Below, piece after piece: positions 62,951 through 64,000 of a DNA stretch of 64,000 nucleotides (the stretch's first letter is position 1; each line of letters opens with the position of its first letter). Location: contig NC_134709.1 in assembly GCF_043290135.1 (NCBI RefSeq), forward strand, positions 106,100,145 to 106,164,144. Direction: 5' to 3'. Under the pieces are notes generated by a model, which worked only from the letters and a program-made list of their open reading frames with translations, made no database searches and had not been told where the DNA came from. The position numbers and the translations under genes were made by a program. This DNA comes from Rhipicephalus microplus (Eukaryota; Arthropoda; Arachnida; Ixodida; Ixodidae).

Positions 62951-64000
62951 GACATGGCCTGCATTGCTCACCGAAATTAGAACACCTGAAAAAAATTGAG
63001 GCTGGCTGGGCATTTTGGCGCAGCGTGGCGCAGTTTTAACAATTTCACGTGTTTGGCGCAGCTTGGTGCAGCAATCGGGAATTGTATCAAATGGGCGCAA
63101 TTGCTGTGCAGCTGTTGCACAGCTGCTAAAAGGATCTGTTATTAAACTGTTCAAGCTTTAGCAGTGCATTTTGGGGGCGGTTAAGTCAGCCATTTGAGTC
63201 TACCCGGTTACTGCCTCCTATAAAAAGGTTGTGACAATAAATTTTCTGGACCATGTATCCACTTTGCCATTATTGAATAAGACAGGTCTGTGCGTTATGT
63301 AAACTCTGCCTTATTTCAAAGCACTGAGTTGGTTAGAGAAGACAGGGCAAGTCCCAGACTTCCACGTATTTTTGACCCTATAGTAATCATTTTTGAGCAT
63401 GCATAATGATAGCGACCAGATGCTTATACTAATTATTTGTTCAGAGTTTTGTGTTCTATTGGCCGAAGCAAAGTATAGTTTATATTACAAAAAATGGCAT
63501 TTTTTACTACTGTATTTGGTTTTAGGCAAGTTTTGCACACTTGTCTTTATATCAAATGAAACTTAGTTAAAGGATCAGGTTCAGCTCAGTACACCACCGT
63601 ATGTTGCTTGAGTATGTGCACAAACAATTAGCATGACATCTTTTGCCATTTAAAGTTATGATACTCCCATAACAAAGAATCCATTTCGAGAAGATGGAGT
63701 TCAATTTCTGCAATGGAAATAGCACTTTTTTTTTGTGCCAACCTATTTTTTACTGTGCCCACTTATCTAATACACTGTGTCTGACTTCGGTAAATGCTTT
63801 AATATTACTAGTGTGACGGCTTTTTCTATTCCCTAGAAAATGCTAAATTTCATGCTTTTTGTCAATTTACAAAGAAAAGAACCCACAAATAGACCATCTG
63901 TAAAAGAACCCTTTGCTCTTAGGTCACTTTTTTTTCAGTTGTTTAAAAAAAGATACGCAGGAGGAGGAGCAATACTGTAACATTTCAAGCAGGCGCCCAC
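62951..64000. other. Unassigned sequence
   Basis: A GGCGCAG-rich segment (63015-63120, with GGCGCAGCGTGGCGCAG and GGCGCAGCTTGGTGCAG) stands out and may be part of a repeat family. The rest is AT-rich with no gene recognised. Confidence 0.4.

Noticed and set aside
62990..63150. GGCGCAG-rich segment as a regulatory array
   Set aside because: Four or five related words in 100 bp are suggestive, but spacing is irregular and no context supports a function; left as unassigned.

Overview
This window reads as nuclear DNA of an ixodid (hard) tick. The main reason is at least seven copies or pieces of the tRNA-derived SINE known from ixodid ticks as Ruka. The rest of the content fits a very repeat-rich chelicerate genome: Ty3/gypsy, BEL/Pao, CR1/L2-like, I-like, Penelope-like, hAT-like and PIF/Harbinger sequences. 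I found no host protein-coding gene, rRNA gene or CRISPR array. Almost everything that can be named is a transposable element, and most of it is broken.

Layout. Bases 1-6 kb are mostly unassigned, with small tandem and inverted repeats and one promoter-like or solo-LTR-like stretch. From about 6.0 to 21.8 kb a degenerate I-like non-LTR retrotransposon (minus strand, order endonuclease - RT - RNase H - Cys/His tail) is split by three insertions: a gag-less gypsy (gypsy-1, 6307-10535), a minisatellite-bearing dispersed repeat (11811-12630), and a 7.1-kb hAT-like unit (14472-21612) flanked by the same 8-bp duplication. Inside the hAT-like unit lie two Ruka SINEs, a Penelope fragment and a second gypsy (gypsy-2, 16357-20714). 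Gypsy-2 has matching 165-bp LTRs, a 5-bp target duplication and one uninterrupted 1325-residue Gag-Pol frame. It is the only element here that looks potentially intact.

From 22.5 to 23.6 kb there is a second Penelope-like fragment. From 24.4 to 30.8 kb two diverged 1.7-kb arms lie in inverted orientation around retroelement debris (an RNase H piece, Ruka pieces and a gypsy gag). A third, minus-strand gypsy (gypsy-3) fills 30.9-35.6 kb and lacks its 3' end. 36-39.9 kb is largely unassigned apart from a strong hairpin. 39.9-40.7 kb holds the inverted second copy of the minisatellite-bearing repeat.

40.9-45.3 kb is a minus-strand Gmr1-like gypsy whose order is gag - protease - integrase - RT, unlike the usual Ty3/gypsy order, with a SCAN-like gag. 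A CR1-like 3' fragment follows. From 49.1 to 57.6 kb one CR1-like element (A) is split within its RT by another (B). Element A carries a 2A-type motif (DVETNPGP) after a hydrophobic stretch at the start of ORF1, and both elements begin with direct repeats about 290-300 bp apart. 57.9-61.0 kb holds a decayed PIF/Harbinger unit: a three-exon DDE transposase (plus) facing a three-exon MADF-BESS protein (minus). 61.5-62.95 kb is the start of a BEL/Pao element (LTR end, primer site, broken gag). The last kilobase is unassigned.

The genes do not form a pathway. Their relation is stratigraphic: insertion junctions and target duplications give a relative order of events, from the old I-like host element, through hAT, then Ruka, to gypsy-2, the youngest insertion in that stack. 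All family assignments were made by reading translations and motifs by eye; no search or alignment was run.
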